Source: an uncultured Cellulomonas sp. (GTDB lineage: Bacteria; Actinomycetota; Actinomycetes; Actinomycetales; Cellulomonadaceae). Taken from it: a stretch of DNA of 64,000 nt. Positions 8,085-16,383 of the stretch are shown here, one piece after another. Position numbers and translations under genes: made by a program. Each line of letters starts with the position of its first letter. The first letter of the stretch is position 1. Location: NCBI RefSeq assembly GCF_947494015.1, contig NZ_CANLTL010000003.1, positions 124,001 through 188,000 of the forward strand, given 5' to 3'. The notes beneath the pieces are model-generated. The model worked only from the letters and a program-made list of their open reading frames with translations, ran no database searches and was not told the DNA's origin.

Positions 8085-9166
8085 GCGGACAGCTCCTTGC
8101 GCCGCTCGCCCCGGACGAGCAGCCAGATGAGGAAAGGGGACCCGAGGACGCCGGTGACGAGGCCGACCGGCGGCTCGAGCGACCCGGGGACGAGGTGCTG
8201 GGCCACCAGGTCGGCCCCGACGACGACGAGGCCGCCGACCAGCGTGGCGGTCACGAGCGCGGACCCGCGCCCGCGGACGCGGCGCGCGATCGGACCGGAC
8301 ACGAACGCCACGAACGCCACCGGACCGGCGACGGCCACCGCCACGGCGGCCAGGACGCTCGACAGCAGGATGGCCGTGACCCGGGTCGCGACCGGGCGGG
8401 CGCCGATGGCGCGGGCGCTGTCGTCGTCCAGCCCCGTGGCCGCGAGCGGGCGGCGCAGCGCGAGCAGGACGACGCCGACCCCGGCCAGCACCGCGGCGAC
8501 CCGCAGGACGTCGCCCCACGGCGCGGTGCCGACGCTGCCCACCAGCCAGAAGAAGGCGCTCTGCGCCTCGCTCAGGCTGGCCCGGGTGAGCCCGTACCCG
8601 AGGAAGCCGTTGGCCAGGAACGCGACGGCGACCCCGACCACGATGAACCGGGTCCCGGTCACGCCGCGCCCGCTGAGTCCGAACACGGCCCCGGCCGCGG
8701 CCAGCGCGCCACCGAGCGCCGCGAGGTCGACGGTCCTCCCGGTGGCGCCGGCGGCGATCGCGAGCACCGCGGCGGCGCTCGCGCCGCCGGTCAGGCCCAC
8801 GATGTCCGGGCTCGCCAGCGGGTTGCGCACGACGGACTGCAGCAGCGCCCCGGCCAGCCCGAGTGCGCCGCCGACGACGAGCGTGAGCGCGAGCCGCGGC
8901 AGCCGCAGCCCGGTCACGATGAACCGCGCGCGGCCCTCCTCACCGGCCAGTGCGCCGAGCACCTCGGCCGGGCTCAGCGCGACCGATCCCACCGCGAGCG
9001 CCGTCACGGCCAGGGCAGCGAGCAGGACCCCGAGCACGAGCACCACGGTCGTGGCGCGGAGCCGGTCGGCGCGGCGCACGCGCGCCAGCGCCGACGGGCC
9101 CGACGCCGACGGCGCCGTGCGCGCCTGGCCGGCCCCCGGTGCGGTCGCGGCGGTCGTGGCGCTCAC
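8081..9166 (-). CDS. Iron-siderophore ABC transporter permease (FecCD family)
   Basis: This 361-residue membrane protein has the FecCD family pattern: an N-terminal cytoplasmic tail rich in Ala/Pro/Ser, then about ten hydrophobic segments, with LRLPRLALTLVVGGALGLAG and VRNPLASPDIVG marking the first conserved region and the ATPase-coupling region near DDDSARAIGA. It should form a heterodimeric channel with the permease at 9163-10221. The GTG at 9166 overlaps the upstream stop as GTGA, giving tight coupling. Confidence 0.92.
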   Translation of the reverse strand: MSATTAATAPGAGQARTAPSASGPSALARVRRADRLRATTVVLVLGVLLAALAVTALAVGSVALSPAEVLGALAGEEGRARFIVTGLRLPRLALTLVVGGALGLAGALLQSVVRNPLASPDIVGLTGGASAAAVLAIAAGATGRTVDLAALGGALAAAGAVFGLSGRGVTGTRFIVVGVAVAFLANGFLGYGLTRASLSEAQSAFFWLVGSVGTAPWGDVLRVAAVLAGVGVVLLALRRPLAATGLDDDSARAIGARPVATRVTAILLSSVLAAVAVAVAGPVAFVAFVSGPIARRVRGRGSALVTATLVGGLVVVGADLVAQHLVPGSLEPPVGLVTGVLGSPFLIWLLVRGERRKELSA

Positions 9167-10221
9167 AGCCCGGCCGCCCGGCCCGAGCGCACCAGGGCGA
9201 TCAGCAGGGGCGCGCCGACGGCGGCGACCACGATCCCGACCTCGAGCTCGCCCGGCGGCACGACGACCCGTCCGAGGCTGTCCGCGAGCACCACCAGGCT
9301 CGCCCCGAGCACGGCCGCGACCGGCAGCAGGCGCAGGTGGCGGCCGCCCACGAGCGCGCGCGCCCCGTGCGCCCCCAGCAGTCCCACGAACACCAGCGGG
9401 CCCGCCAGTGCGGTCGCCGTCCCGCACAGCACGACGACCGCGCCCACGGCGGCCGCACGGGTCGGGACCGGGCGGAACCCCAGCCCCCGCGCGACGTCGT
9501 CGCCGAGCGCGAGGGCGTCCAGGGCGCGCGCGAGCGCCAGCGCCCCGACGGCGCCGACGAGCTGCAGCGGCGCCAGCGACGACGCCAGGTCCAGGTCGCG
9601 CCCGGCGAGCGAGCCGACGGTCCACAGCCGGTACCGGTCCAGGGCGGCCGGGTCCCCGAGGAGCACGAGGGTGGTCAGGGACGTCAGGCCGGCGGTGACC
9701 GCTGCTCCCGCCACCACCAGGATGGCCGGTGCGGCGCCGGCCCGTGCCGAGGTGGCGATCACGGCGATGAGCGACGCGGCCGCGAGCGCACCCAGCAGGG
9801 CGAACCCGGCGAGCTCCACCGCGGACCCCACCCCGACCACGCTGATCGCCAGCACCACGGCGAACGCCGCGCCGGCGTTGACGCCCAGCAGGCCCGGGTC
9901 GGCGACGGGGTTGCGGGTCACGCCCTGCATGACGACTCCGGCCAGCCCGAGCGCCGCGCCGGCGAGCAGCCCCACGACGGTACGGGGCACCCGCAGGTCG
10001 CGTACCACGACGACGTCGGCCGAGTCCCGGCCGAGGGATGCCGGGTCGAGCAGCGCGGTCAGCACGGTGGGCAGGCCCGTGGTGCGGGCTCCGACGCACA
10101 GGCTGATCGTCACGGCGACCACGACCAGCCCCAGCAGGGCGAGGGGGACCGCCCACCGACGCGTCGCGGCGCCGGGTGCGGGAGCCGTCACCGGCCGGCC
10201 CCGCACGGACGCCGGTGTCAC
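9163..10221 (-). CDS. Iron-siderophore ABC transporter permease (FecCD family)
   Basis: This second FecCD-type permease is about 352 residues with about ten hydrophobic segments. The conserved family signatures LRVPRTVVGLLAGAALGLAG, VTRNPVADPGLLG and the ATPase-contact region LGDDVARGLGF are present. The start chosen is a GTG at 10221 that overlaps the stop of the siderophore-interacting protein gene as GTGA, like the other junctions in this operon. A GTG about ten codons downstream (before TAPAPGAATRRW) is an alternative. It should pair with the permease at 8081-9166 to move ferric siderophore across the membrane. Confidence 0.9.
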   Translation of the reverse strand: MTPASVRGRPVTAPAPGAATRRWAVPLALLGLVVVAVTISLCVGARTTGLPTVLTALLDPASLGRDSADVVVVRDLRVPRTVVGLLAGAALGLAGVVMQGVTRNPVADPGLLGVNAGAAFAVVLAISVVGVGSAVELAGFALLGALAAASLIAVIATSARAGAAPAILVVAGAAVTAGLTSLTTLVLLGDPAALDRYRLWTVGSLAGRDLDLASSLAPLQLVGAVGALALARALDALALGDDVARGLGFRPVPTRAAAVGAVVVLCGTATALAGPLVFVGLLGAHGARALVGGRHLRLLPVAAVLGASLVVLADSLGRVVVPPGELEVGIVVAAVGAPLLIALVRSGRAAGL

Positions 10222-11222
10222 TGGGACTCGGAGCGCCCGCGTCGCCAGTACCCCATGAACGCGACGTTGGACCGGGCCACGCCGATGTCGCTCACCAGGT
10301 GCCGGCGCAGCGTCTTGACCGTGCCGGCCTCGCCGGCGATCCAGGAGTAGAAGTCGCCGGTGGTCGGGTCGACGGGGGAGTCCCAGAGCAGGTCGGTGTC
10401 CACGTCGACGTCCTCGAGGTCGTCGGGGGTGGGTCGCACGACGGTACGGAGCTGGCTCATGTGCCGGGGCAGCCAGGCAGCGACCGCCTGGGTGAGCAGC
10501 GCCCCGTGGGGGGCCACCGCCGCGAACCCCTCGGCGGTCTCGCAGCCGGCGTCGCGCGCCACCCAGGCCACCTGCGACCGGCCGCGCGGCACGAGGTTCT
10601 GGATGTCGGCACTGGTCGGGACCTCGATGAACGCCTGCGCGGTCACGCCCGGGTCGAGGGACTCCACGATGCTGCAGATCGCGGGTGCAGCGGTCTCGTC
10701 CCCGGCGAGCAGCAGGTGGCGTGCGCGCCCGGGCCGCCAGTCGCAGCCGACCGTCGGGTCCGCCGTGCGGCTGTCCGGCCCGACCACGACGACGCGGTCG
10801 CCGGCCGTCGCGCGGTGCAGCCACGCCGCGGCGGGCCCGTCCGCCTGTCCGGGGACGGCGTCGTGCAGCACCATGTCGACGTCCAGCTCGCGCCGCTCGG
10901 GGCGCACGCTGCGCACGGTGTAGGTCCGGACGGGGTTGCGCTCGTCGGCGGGCAGGTCGCGCCAGGTCGCGTACCAGGTGCCGTCCAGGACGGCCTGCGG
11001 GTCGTTCGCGCCGACGTCGCACAGCGAGCCGTCGGCGTGGGGCAGCAGCAGCTTGATGCGCTGGTCGAGCCCGGTGGTGCCGAGCAGCCCGAAGTCCTCG
11101 CCGGTGAAGGTGACCCGCACGAAGTGCGGGCTCAGCCGCAGCACCCGCTGGACGACGGCCTCGAAGGGCCGGTACGCGGGGTGGACCGGTGCGACGGCGG
11201 TCGCTGCGGCTGAGGTAAGCAT
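10218..11222 (-). CDS. Siderophore-interacting protein (FAD-dependent ferric-siderophore reductase)
   Basis: The 334-residue product has the two-domain SIP architecture: an N-terminal FAD-binding barrel (PFEAVVQRVLRLSPHFVRVT, and the flavin motif RTYTVRSVR at about residues 98-106) and a C-terminal NAD(P)H-type domain (HLLLAGDETAAPA). SIP proteins release iron in the cytoplasm by reducing the imported ferric siderophore. It is first in a four-gene operon with the permeases and ATPase, so import and release are co-expressed. The C-terminus (WIAGEAGTVKTLRRHLV, SNVAFMGYWRRG) matches the family end. The ATG at 11222 lies inside an iron box, which suggests a leaderless or nearly leaderless message. 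Confidence 0.92.
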   Translation of the reverse strand: MLTSAAATAVAPVHPAYRPFEAVVQRVLRLSPHFVRVTFTGEDFGLLGTTGLDQRIKLLLPHADGSLCDVGANDPQAVLDGTWYATWRDLPADERNPVRTYTVRSVRPERRELDVDMVLHDAVPGQADGPAAAWLHRATAGDRVVVVGPDSRTADPTVGCDWRPGRARHLLLAGDETAAPAICSIVESLDPGVTAQAFIEVPTSADIQNLVPRGRSQVAWVARDAGCETAEGFAAVAPHGALLTQAVAAWLPRHMSQLRTVVRPTPDDLEDVDVDTDLLWDSPVDPTTGDFYSWIAGEAGTVKTLRRHLVSDIGVARSNVAFMGYWRRGRSESQ

Positions 11223-11234
11223 CGCCTTACCTTA
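11216..11234 (-). promoter_or_regulatory. DtxR/IdeR-type iron box over the siderophore operon start
   Basis: On the minus strand the site reads TAAGGTAAGGCGATGCTTA and matches the 19-bp iron-box consensus at about 13 positions, including a good TAAGGTAAGGC left half. It covers the ATG of the siderophore-interacting protein gene, so a bound iron-repressor would occlude the transcription start of the four-gene operon. Confidence 0.7.
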
Positions 11235-11318
11235 ACAGCGGTCGGTCGGCAGTCTGGAAGCCCCTCGGGCGCACTGGACCGCCCTGAGTGACGAAGGCCA
11301 CACCGGCGAGGGCTCGGG

Positions 11319-11558
11319 TCAGCGCAGGCCGCACTCGTGCGCCCGGGCGACCGCGTCCGCGCGGGTACGCACGCCGAGCTTGCGGTAGACGCTCTGCACC
11401 TGGGTCTTGACGGTGTTGCGGGTGACGAACAGGTCGGCGGCGATCTGGTCGAGGGTGAGGTCGCGCTCGAGGCAGCCGAGCACCACCCGTTCGCGGTCGG
11501 TGAGCGGGGCGGACGCCGGGAGCGTCGCGCGGCGGGCGTGCGGGAGCTGGGTGGACAT
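11319..11558 (-). CDS. Stand-alone LuxR-type helix-turn-helix regulator
   Basis: The 79-residue protein is almost only a GerE/LuxR DNA-binding domain: LTDRERVVLGCLERDLTLDQIAADLFVTRNTVKTQVQSVYRKLGVRTRADAVARA spans residues 19 to 73 and has the typical recognition helix (NTVKTQVQSVYRKLGV). There is no receiver or ligand-binding domain. The ATG at 11558 follows GGAGG, so it is a genuine short gene and not a truncated larger regulator. Its target is unknown. It lies between the siderophore operon and the hydrolase at 11667-12893, on the same strand as both. Confidence 0.85.
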   Translation of the reverse strand: MSTQLPHARRATLPASAPLTDRERVVLGCLERDLTLDQIAADLFVTRNTVKTQVQSVYRKLGVRTRADAVARAHECGLR

Positions 11559-11666
11559 GGGGACCTCCACGGGGGCGGGTGCGGGTGCCCCGGGGGTTCG
11601 GACCCGGCAGGGGGTCCGGATGGGTCGGTCCTGCGGGGCCGGCCCACCCGGTCCCGCCACGACACC

Positions 11667-12893
11667 TCAGCGCGCGGCCAGGGCTCCGTGCAGGAAGTCC
11701 GTCACCAGGTCCGCGGCCGCCGCCGTGACGACGTGGTCGCCCGGCAGGATCTCGCCGTGGAAGGTGCCGGTGGCCGCAGGCGCCGCGTACAGGTCGGTCA
11801 GCTCCGCGTGGGCCGCCCGGACGCCGGCCGGCGGGAACAGCCGGTCGTCGGCGAAGGACACGGCCAGCAGGTCGTGCGTCCGGCGCCCGGCGGCGATCCG
11901 CGGCAGGCCCAGCCGGCCGAGCAGCCCCGGCGTGGTGAGCAGCCACGAGTGCGCGTCGGCCCAGCGGGGCAGCAGGGCGGTGGTCGTCGTCATCATCGCG
12001 ACCACCGCGGCCGCCCGCAGGTCCGGCACGAGCGACGCGAGCACCGCGGCCCGCCCACCGCCACCGGAGAAGCCGGCGACGGCGACGCGGGCCGGGTCGA
12101 CGTCCGCGGTCGCGCGCAGCACCTGCAGGGCCACCAGGTCGTCGTGCGCCACCATCCCGGCGAACGACGTGCCGAGCAGGCCCGCGGCCTTGGCCACGAC
12201 GTGCTCGTGCAGCGCCGCGGCGGCGTCGTAGCGCGCGTGGTCGTCCGGGCTCGTGCCGTCCGCCGACCACGCGGCCTCGGCCCATCGCATGGGCTCGCGC
12301 AGGCTGTCCGGCAGGGGATCGAGGGCGAACCGTCGTGAGCCCCACGCGAAGGTGTCGTGCGCGAGGACCACGTGGCCGCTGCGGGCCAGGTCCTCGGCGA
12401 GGGCCCGGCCCTCGTACAGCTCTGCCCGCAGTCGCTGTGCGACGTCGGTCGGGTGCGGTGTGCGCAGCAGGCGCTCGGCTCCGACGGACTTGACGCCGCC
12501 ATGGCAGTGCAGCGCGAGCACGCCGGGCAGCGGCTCGCCGGCGGGCGCGGACGGCCGCAGCAGCCACCCGCGGGTGGGTGGGCCGAAGCCCACCCACCAC
12601 TCGACGGCCTCCGTGCTCACGCCGTCGCGCTCCCAGCGGCCCAGCGTCCGCAGCCCGGGTCCGGCGGGCGGCACGGAGGTGTCCGGTGACGGCAGGCCGA
12701 TCAGCTCGGCCAGCAGCGCCCCGACGTCCTGCCCGACGTCGTCACCCGCGCCGTCGCCGGCCCCGTGCAGGTTCCGCGGTGCGGCAGCGCGAGGTCCCGA
12801 GCGCGGGACGCGACCGTCGACCCACGACGGCCAGTCCTCGTACCCCCCCAGGGCGCTGGGACGCGGCGTCGGGGGTCGTCCGGCGTCCGGCAT
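11667..12893 (-). CDS. Alpha/beta hydrolase, acetyl-xylan-esterase/dienelactone-hydrolase-like
   Basis: The 408-residue protein has the alpha/beta-hydrolase order: strand and oxyanion region GVLALHCHGGVKS, a helical insertion with LAHDTFAWGSRRF, the nucleophile elbow VAGFSGGGGRAAVL (Ser in GFSGGG), an acid region near VSFADDRLFPP and a catalytic His in LPGDHVVTAAA. There is no signal peptide, so the enzyme is probably cytoplasmic. The long N-terminal part before residue 100 is variable. The ATG at 12893 follows GAGGCAGG. The substrate cannot be assigned; an acyl or acetyl ester is the default for the fold. Confidence 0.75.
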   Translation of the reverse strand: MPDAGRPPTPRPSALGGYEDWPSWVDGRVPRSGPRAAAPRNLHGAGDGAGDDVGQDVGALLAELIGLPSPDTSVPPAGPGLRTLGRWERDGVSTEAVEWWVGFGPPTRGWLLRPSAPAGEPLPGVLALHCHGGVKSVGAERLLRTPHPTDVAQRLRAELYEGRALAEDLARSGHVVLAHDTFAWGSRRFALDPLPDSLREPMRWAEAAWSADGTSPDDHARYDAAAALHEHVVAKAAGLLGTSFAGMVAHDDLVALQVLRATADVDPARVAVAGFSGGGGRAAVLASLVPDLRAAAVVAMMTTTTALLPRWADAHSWLLTTPGLLGRLGLPRIAAGRRTHDLLAVSFADDRLFPPAGVRAAHAELTDLYAAPAATGTFHGEILPGDHVVTAAAADLVTDFLHGALAAR

Positions 12894-12974
12894 GCGGGCC
12901 CTGCCTCTCGGGTGCGGTGGCTGCGGTGGCCGGGGACGCCGTCGCGCTCCGGGTGCGGGACGCACGCGTCGCCG

Positions 12975-14105
12975 TCACCGTGCGCCGGCGCCCCCACCGG
13001 CCGTCGTGCTCGGCGCCGACGTCCCCGAGTCGCCGTTCCCGCTGCTGGTGCCCGGCTCGGCGACGTGCGCGGTGTCGGCCGCGTCGCCCTCCTGGCCGCG
13101 GGTCGCGTGCAGGCTCGTGGCGGTCACCACGGCGAGCACCACGATGATGACGACCAGCGAGAGCAGCGTCGGGATCTCCGGGACGCCCGACCAGATGCCG
13201 TGCGCCCAGTGCAGCACCAGCTTGACGCCGATGAAGCCCAGGATCGCGGCCAGGCCGTACCCGAGGTGGACCAGCTTGCTCAGGGCGCCCTGGAGCACGA
13301 AGTACAGCGCCCGCAGGCCCAGGAGGGCGAAGGCGTTGGTCGCGAACACGAGGAACGGGTCGCCGGTGATGCCGTACACCGCCGGCACCGAGTCCACGGC
13401 GAACACCACGTCGGTCGCGAACACCGCGACGACGACGACGGCGAGCGGGGTCAGGGACCGCCGGCCGCCCTCGCGCACCGACAGGCGGGTCCCGCGGTAG
13501 TCGTCGGTGACCGGCATGAAGCGACGGATCACGCGGACCGAGCGCATGGAGGACACGTCGACGTCGTGGCTGGCGCCGCTGACCTGGTCCCGCAGGATCT
13601 TCACGCCGGTGGCCAGCAGGATCGCCCCGAACAGCAGGAACGCCCAGCTCAGGTTGGCGAGGGCGGCTGCGCCCAGGGCGATGAACACCCCGCGCAGGAC
13701 CAGCGCGCCGGCGATGCCGAACAGCAGGACGCGCTGCTGCAGGACCGCCGGCACCGCGAACGCGCTGAGCAGCAGCATGAAGACGAACAGGTTGTCGACC
13801 GACAGCGACTTCTCGACGAGATAGCCGGTGAGGTACTCGATGCCGGTCGTGGAGCCGAACCGCGCCCAGATGTAGCCGCCGAAGGCGAGCGGCAGGGCGA
13901 TGTAGAACGCGCTCCACCGCAGCGCCTCACGCATCGAGACCTCGTGCGGTCGACGGGTGAGCAGGAAGTCCAGCACCAGCAGCGCGAGGACGCCGACGAT
14001 CGTCACGGTCCACAGGCCGGGGGTCGCGACGCTGGTCAGGGCGTCGGTGGTCTGGGCAGCGGGGACGCTGGTGGGCAGGGTGGGCAAGGGCAACGGAGTC
14101 TCCAT
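12975..14105 (-). CDS. TerC family integral membrane protein
   Basis: The 376-residue protein has about nine hydrophobic segments and the TerC signatures: EKSLSVDNLFVFMLLLSAF in an early helix and VVAVFATDVVFAVDSVPAV with the paired acidic residues in a later helix, plus NAFALLGLRALYFVLQG. TerC/Alx proteins are thought to export or buffer metal ions, notably manganese in the Alx/MntX group, and to help metalation of exported proteins. The C-terminal 50 residues are a low-complexity cytoplasmic tail. The ATG at 14105 is the first possible start after an in-frame stop; its ribosome binding site is poor. A structured leader lies upstream. Confidence 0.9.
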   Translation of the reverse strand: METPLPLPTLPTSVPAAQTTDALTSVATPGLWTVTIVGVLALLVLDFLLTRRPHEVSMREALRWSAFYIALPLAFGGYIWARFGSTTGIEYLTGYLVEKSLSVDNLFVFMLLLSAFAVPAVLQQRVLLFGIAGALVLRGVFIALGAAALANLSWAFLLFGAILLATGVKILRDQVSGASHDVDVSSMRSVRVIRRFMPVTDDYRGTRLSVREGGRRSLTPLAVVVVAVFATDVVFAVDSVPAVYGITGDPFLVFATNAFALLGLRALYFVLQGALSKLVHLGYGLAAILGFIGVKLVLHWAHGIWSGVPEIPTLLSLVVIIVVLAVVTATSLHATRGQEGDAADTAHVAEPGTSSGNGDSGTSAPSTTAGGGAGAR

Positions 14106-14119
14106 CGGTCGAGTGATGT

Positions 14120-14222
14120 CGCTCCGAGGTCTCCTTCACCTTTCCGTGGAAAGGTCGCCGCCCGAGGTCGCTCACGCGCCGTAGTGACCGGGCCGGTGTT
14201 GGGAAGTACTCCCCCCGTGCTC
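14120..14222 (-). ncRNA. Candidate structured leader of terC (terC RNA motif or manganese-type element)
   Basis: On the minus strand the leader begins GGGGGGAGTACTTCCCAACA and contains a GC-rich paired middle. Near its 3' end is an inverted repeat, ACCTTTC-CACG-GAAAGGT (14138-14155), followed at once by GAAGGAG. A GGGGAGTA start is typical of manganese-type leaders, and conserved RNA structures before terC genes have been described in actinobacteria. The assignment rests on motif and position only. Confidence 0.45.
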
Positions 14223-14384
14223 CGCACACCGTACCGGACGGCGACGGGCTCGGCGCTGCGGCCGCGTCCCACGTGACGCATCGCACCGGCAGATATCACC
14301 CCCGCCGCGCACGGCGGTCTGCCGGGGCCCGTGCGAGCCTGGGTGGACGACGCACGTGTCGACGGCGGTCTGGAGGTGGGGCAT

Positions 14385-16295
14385 GTGAGGGCGACGGTCG
14401 ACCGGCCACGGGTGGACAGCGATCAGCACCTCCTGGCCGCCGCGCGGGCAGGGGACGTCGAGGCGTCGGCTGCCCTGCTCGCCCGGCACGCCCCCGCGGC
14501 GCGCGCCCTCGGGCAGCGGTACGTGACGTCCCCCGTGGTCGACGACGTCCTCGCCGAGGCGTTCGACGAGGTGGTCTCCGGCGCCGGCGACGACGCCGGC
14601 CCACGACTGCCGTTCCGCGCGCGGCTGCTGCGCGCGGTGCGGGACGGCGCCGCCCGGCGCGCGGGCACGGTCGTCGACGGTGCCGCACCGGCGCTGCCGG
14701 ACGACGCGGTGCTGCGGGCCTACCGTGCCGTGCCCGAGCCGCTGCAGGACGTGCTGTGGTACCGCATGGTCGAGGCGCTGCCGTCCCCGGACGTCGCGCG
14801 GGCCCTCGGCCTGCCGCTGAGCGCGGTCCCGCCCGCGATCGCCCGGGCGCGCGACGGCCTGCGCGACGCCTTCCTCGACCGGCACCGCGAGCCGGCGGTC
14901 GACGCCGGCTGCACGTGGGTGGACAGCAGGCTGCGGGCGTACCTGCGCGGCCGGACACGGGACAAGGAGACGCTCGCCGTGCGCGAGCACGCGGACCGGT
15001 GCGCCCGCTGCGGCGTGGTCGTGGAGGAGGCCGAGGGCGTGGGACAGCGCCTGGCGGCCGCGATGCAGTCCCTCGTGCTGGGGCCGACCGGCCTCGGCGA
15101 CCTCGCCGGCGTGGGGCTCGCCGTCGAGCGGGGCCCCCGCACGGACGCGGTCCCGACCGCGCGGACGACCGGAACGACGGTCGCCCTCGAGGGGACGGCG
15201 GGCGCGGTCGCCGGGTCGACGGCGGCAGCCACCACGGCGGGCGCCGGGCGCGCGCTCGCCGCATCGCCCGCCGCCCGGACGCCGCGCCCCGCGGCAGCGG
15301 CCGCGGCCTCGGCGTCTGCCGAGCCCGGTGGCTCCGCCAGGTCCGCCCTCGGTCGGGTGCCGGGACGATCGACGGGCGCACGACTCGCCGGTGCCGTCAG
15401 CGACCGCCCGGCCGAGACGTTCGCCGTCGTCGCGCTGAGTGCGCTGCTGGCCACGGTCGGAGTCGCGCTCGTCGCCGGTGGGCAGCAGCCCGGACCGGGT
15501 GAGCGGGCGACGGGTGTCGAGGAGAGCGCGACGACGACACCGGGCGGGGAGCCGGCGGCCGGCACCACGCCGTGGGACGCGGGGGACGGCTCCGGTGGTG
15601 CGTCAGGACCGGACCCGTCGTCCCCCGGCGGGTCGTCCGTGGGCGACCCGGACGCCGGCGGGTCGCAACCGTCGTGGGCGTACCCCGGCACCATCCCCGT
15701 GCGCGCTCCGGAAACGGCGCCCGACGGGTCCGCGACCGGCGGTTCCCCCCGGGACACGAACGCCGACGCCTCACCCGACGGGGTCGGTACCAGCTCGGCC
15801 GTCGGGCGTCCGACCGGTGACGGGGACGCGGCGGTCACGGGCTCGCCCACCCGGGAGCGCCCGTCGGTGACTCCCGCGCCGGGAGTCGTCGACCCGACGA
15901 CGCCGGCGAGCGGAGCGCCCGCCGGGTCGACGCCGGTCCGCGTCACTCCTGTCGCTCCGACACCCGCGCGCCCGGTGCCGACGACCCCCGTGCCGGGGAA
16001 CCCCGCTCCGGCGAATCCCGCTCCGGCGAATCCCGCACCTGCGGCCCCCTCGCCTGCCAAGCCTGCGCCGGCCCCGCCGGCCCCGCCCGCACCGGTGGCT
16101 CCCGCCCCCGGCGACGGGCGCCCCGGCCGCCCGCCTGCGGACGGCAGCGGCGGTCCGGGCAACGGCGGGCCGGGCAACGGCGGGCCGGGCAACGGGCCGC
16201 CCGGGGGAGACGGTCCGCCCGGCCAGGGACCGCCCGACGGTCGGCCCGGGAACGGGCCCCCCGGCGGTGGGGGCCCGCCGGGGCGCAACCGATAG
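14385..16295 (+). CDS. Sigma-like / zinc-finger / transmembrane protein with Pro-Gly-rich exported tail
   Basis: The 636-residue protein combines parts usually made as separate proteins. Residues 11-95 resemble sigma-70 region 2 (DQHLLAAARAGDVEASAALL), and residues 110-165 resemble a region-4 helix-turn-helix (LGLPLSAVPPAIARARDGLRDAF). Residues 176-210 form a zinc-finger-like anti-sigma motif (Cys176, then HADRCARC with His202, Cys206, Cys209). After an Ala/Thr-rich linker a single membrane segment spans 345-366. The remaining 270 residues are Pro/Gly/Ser/Thr-rich, with NPAPA repeats and GNGGPG repeats at the end. The GTG at 14385 follows GGAGG by 7 bases. The tail should lie outside the cell. 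A membrane-tethered regulator is inferred; cell-wall contact by the tail is a guess. Confidence 0.7.
   Translation: MRATVDRPRVDSDQHLLAAARAGDVEASAALLARHAPAARALGQRYVTSPVVDDVLAEAFDEVVSGAGDDAGPRLPFRARLLRAVRDGAARRAGTVVDGAAPALPDDAVLRAYRAVPEPLQDVLWYRMVEALPSPDVARALGLPLSAVPPAIARARDGLRDAFLDRHREPAVDAGCTWVDSRLRAYLRGRTRDKETLAVREHADRCARCGVVVEEAEGVGQRLAAAMQSLVLGPTGLGDLAGVGLAVERGPRTDAVPTARTTGTTVALEGTAGAVAGSTAAATTAGAGRALAASPAARTPRPAAAAAASASAEPGGSARSALGRVPGRSTGARLAGAVSDRPAETFAVVALSALLATVGVALVAGGQQPGPGERATGVEESATTTPGGEPAAGTTPWDAGDGSGGASGPDPSSPGGSSVGDPDAGGSQPSWAYPGTIPVRAPETAPDGSATGGSPRDTNADASPDGVGTSSAVGRPTGDGDAAVTGSPTRERPSVTPAPGVVDPTTPASGAPAGSTPVRVTPVAPTPARPVPTTPVPGNPAPANPAPANPAPAAPSPAKPAPAPPAPPAPVAPAPGDGRPGRPPADGSGGPGNGGPGNGGPGNGPPGGDGPPGQGPPDGRPGNGPPGGGGPPGRNR
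16155..16196. repeat. 15-bp tandem repeat coding for GNGGP units
   Basis: CCGGGCAACGGCGGG is repeated twice and followed by a 12-base partial copy in the 3' part of the sigma-like membrane protein gene. It encodes the GNGGPGNGGPGN tail, so the repeat keeps the reading frame and probably varies in number between strains. Confidence 0.7.
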
Positions 16296-16383
16296 CCGCG
16301 ATCCCGACCCGGGCGCCTCGCGTTCGGGTCACCACCCGCTCTCCGTCGAGTGGGGTGCGGCCCCCGACCCGGGCCGCGGCGTC

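Noticed and set aside
11319-11558. Truncated LuxR or response regulator
   Set aside because: The short gene has its own ribosome site directly before the ATG and no receiver-domain sequence upstream in any frame, so it is better read as a complete mini regulator.
14720-16288. A 522-codon Gly/Ala/Pro-rich minus-strand frame resembling a PE-PGRS or collagen-like protein
   Set aside because: The apparent repeats are the reverse complement of the Pro/Gly tail of the sigma-like protein, which has a good ribosome site and membrane helix on the plus strand.
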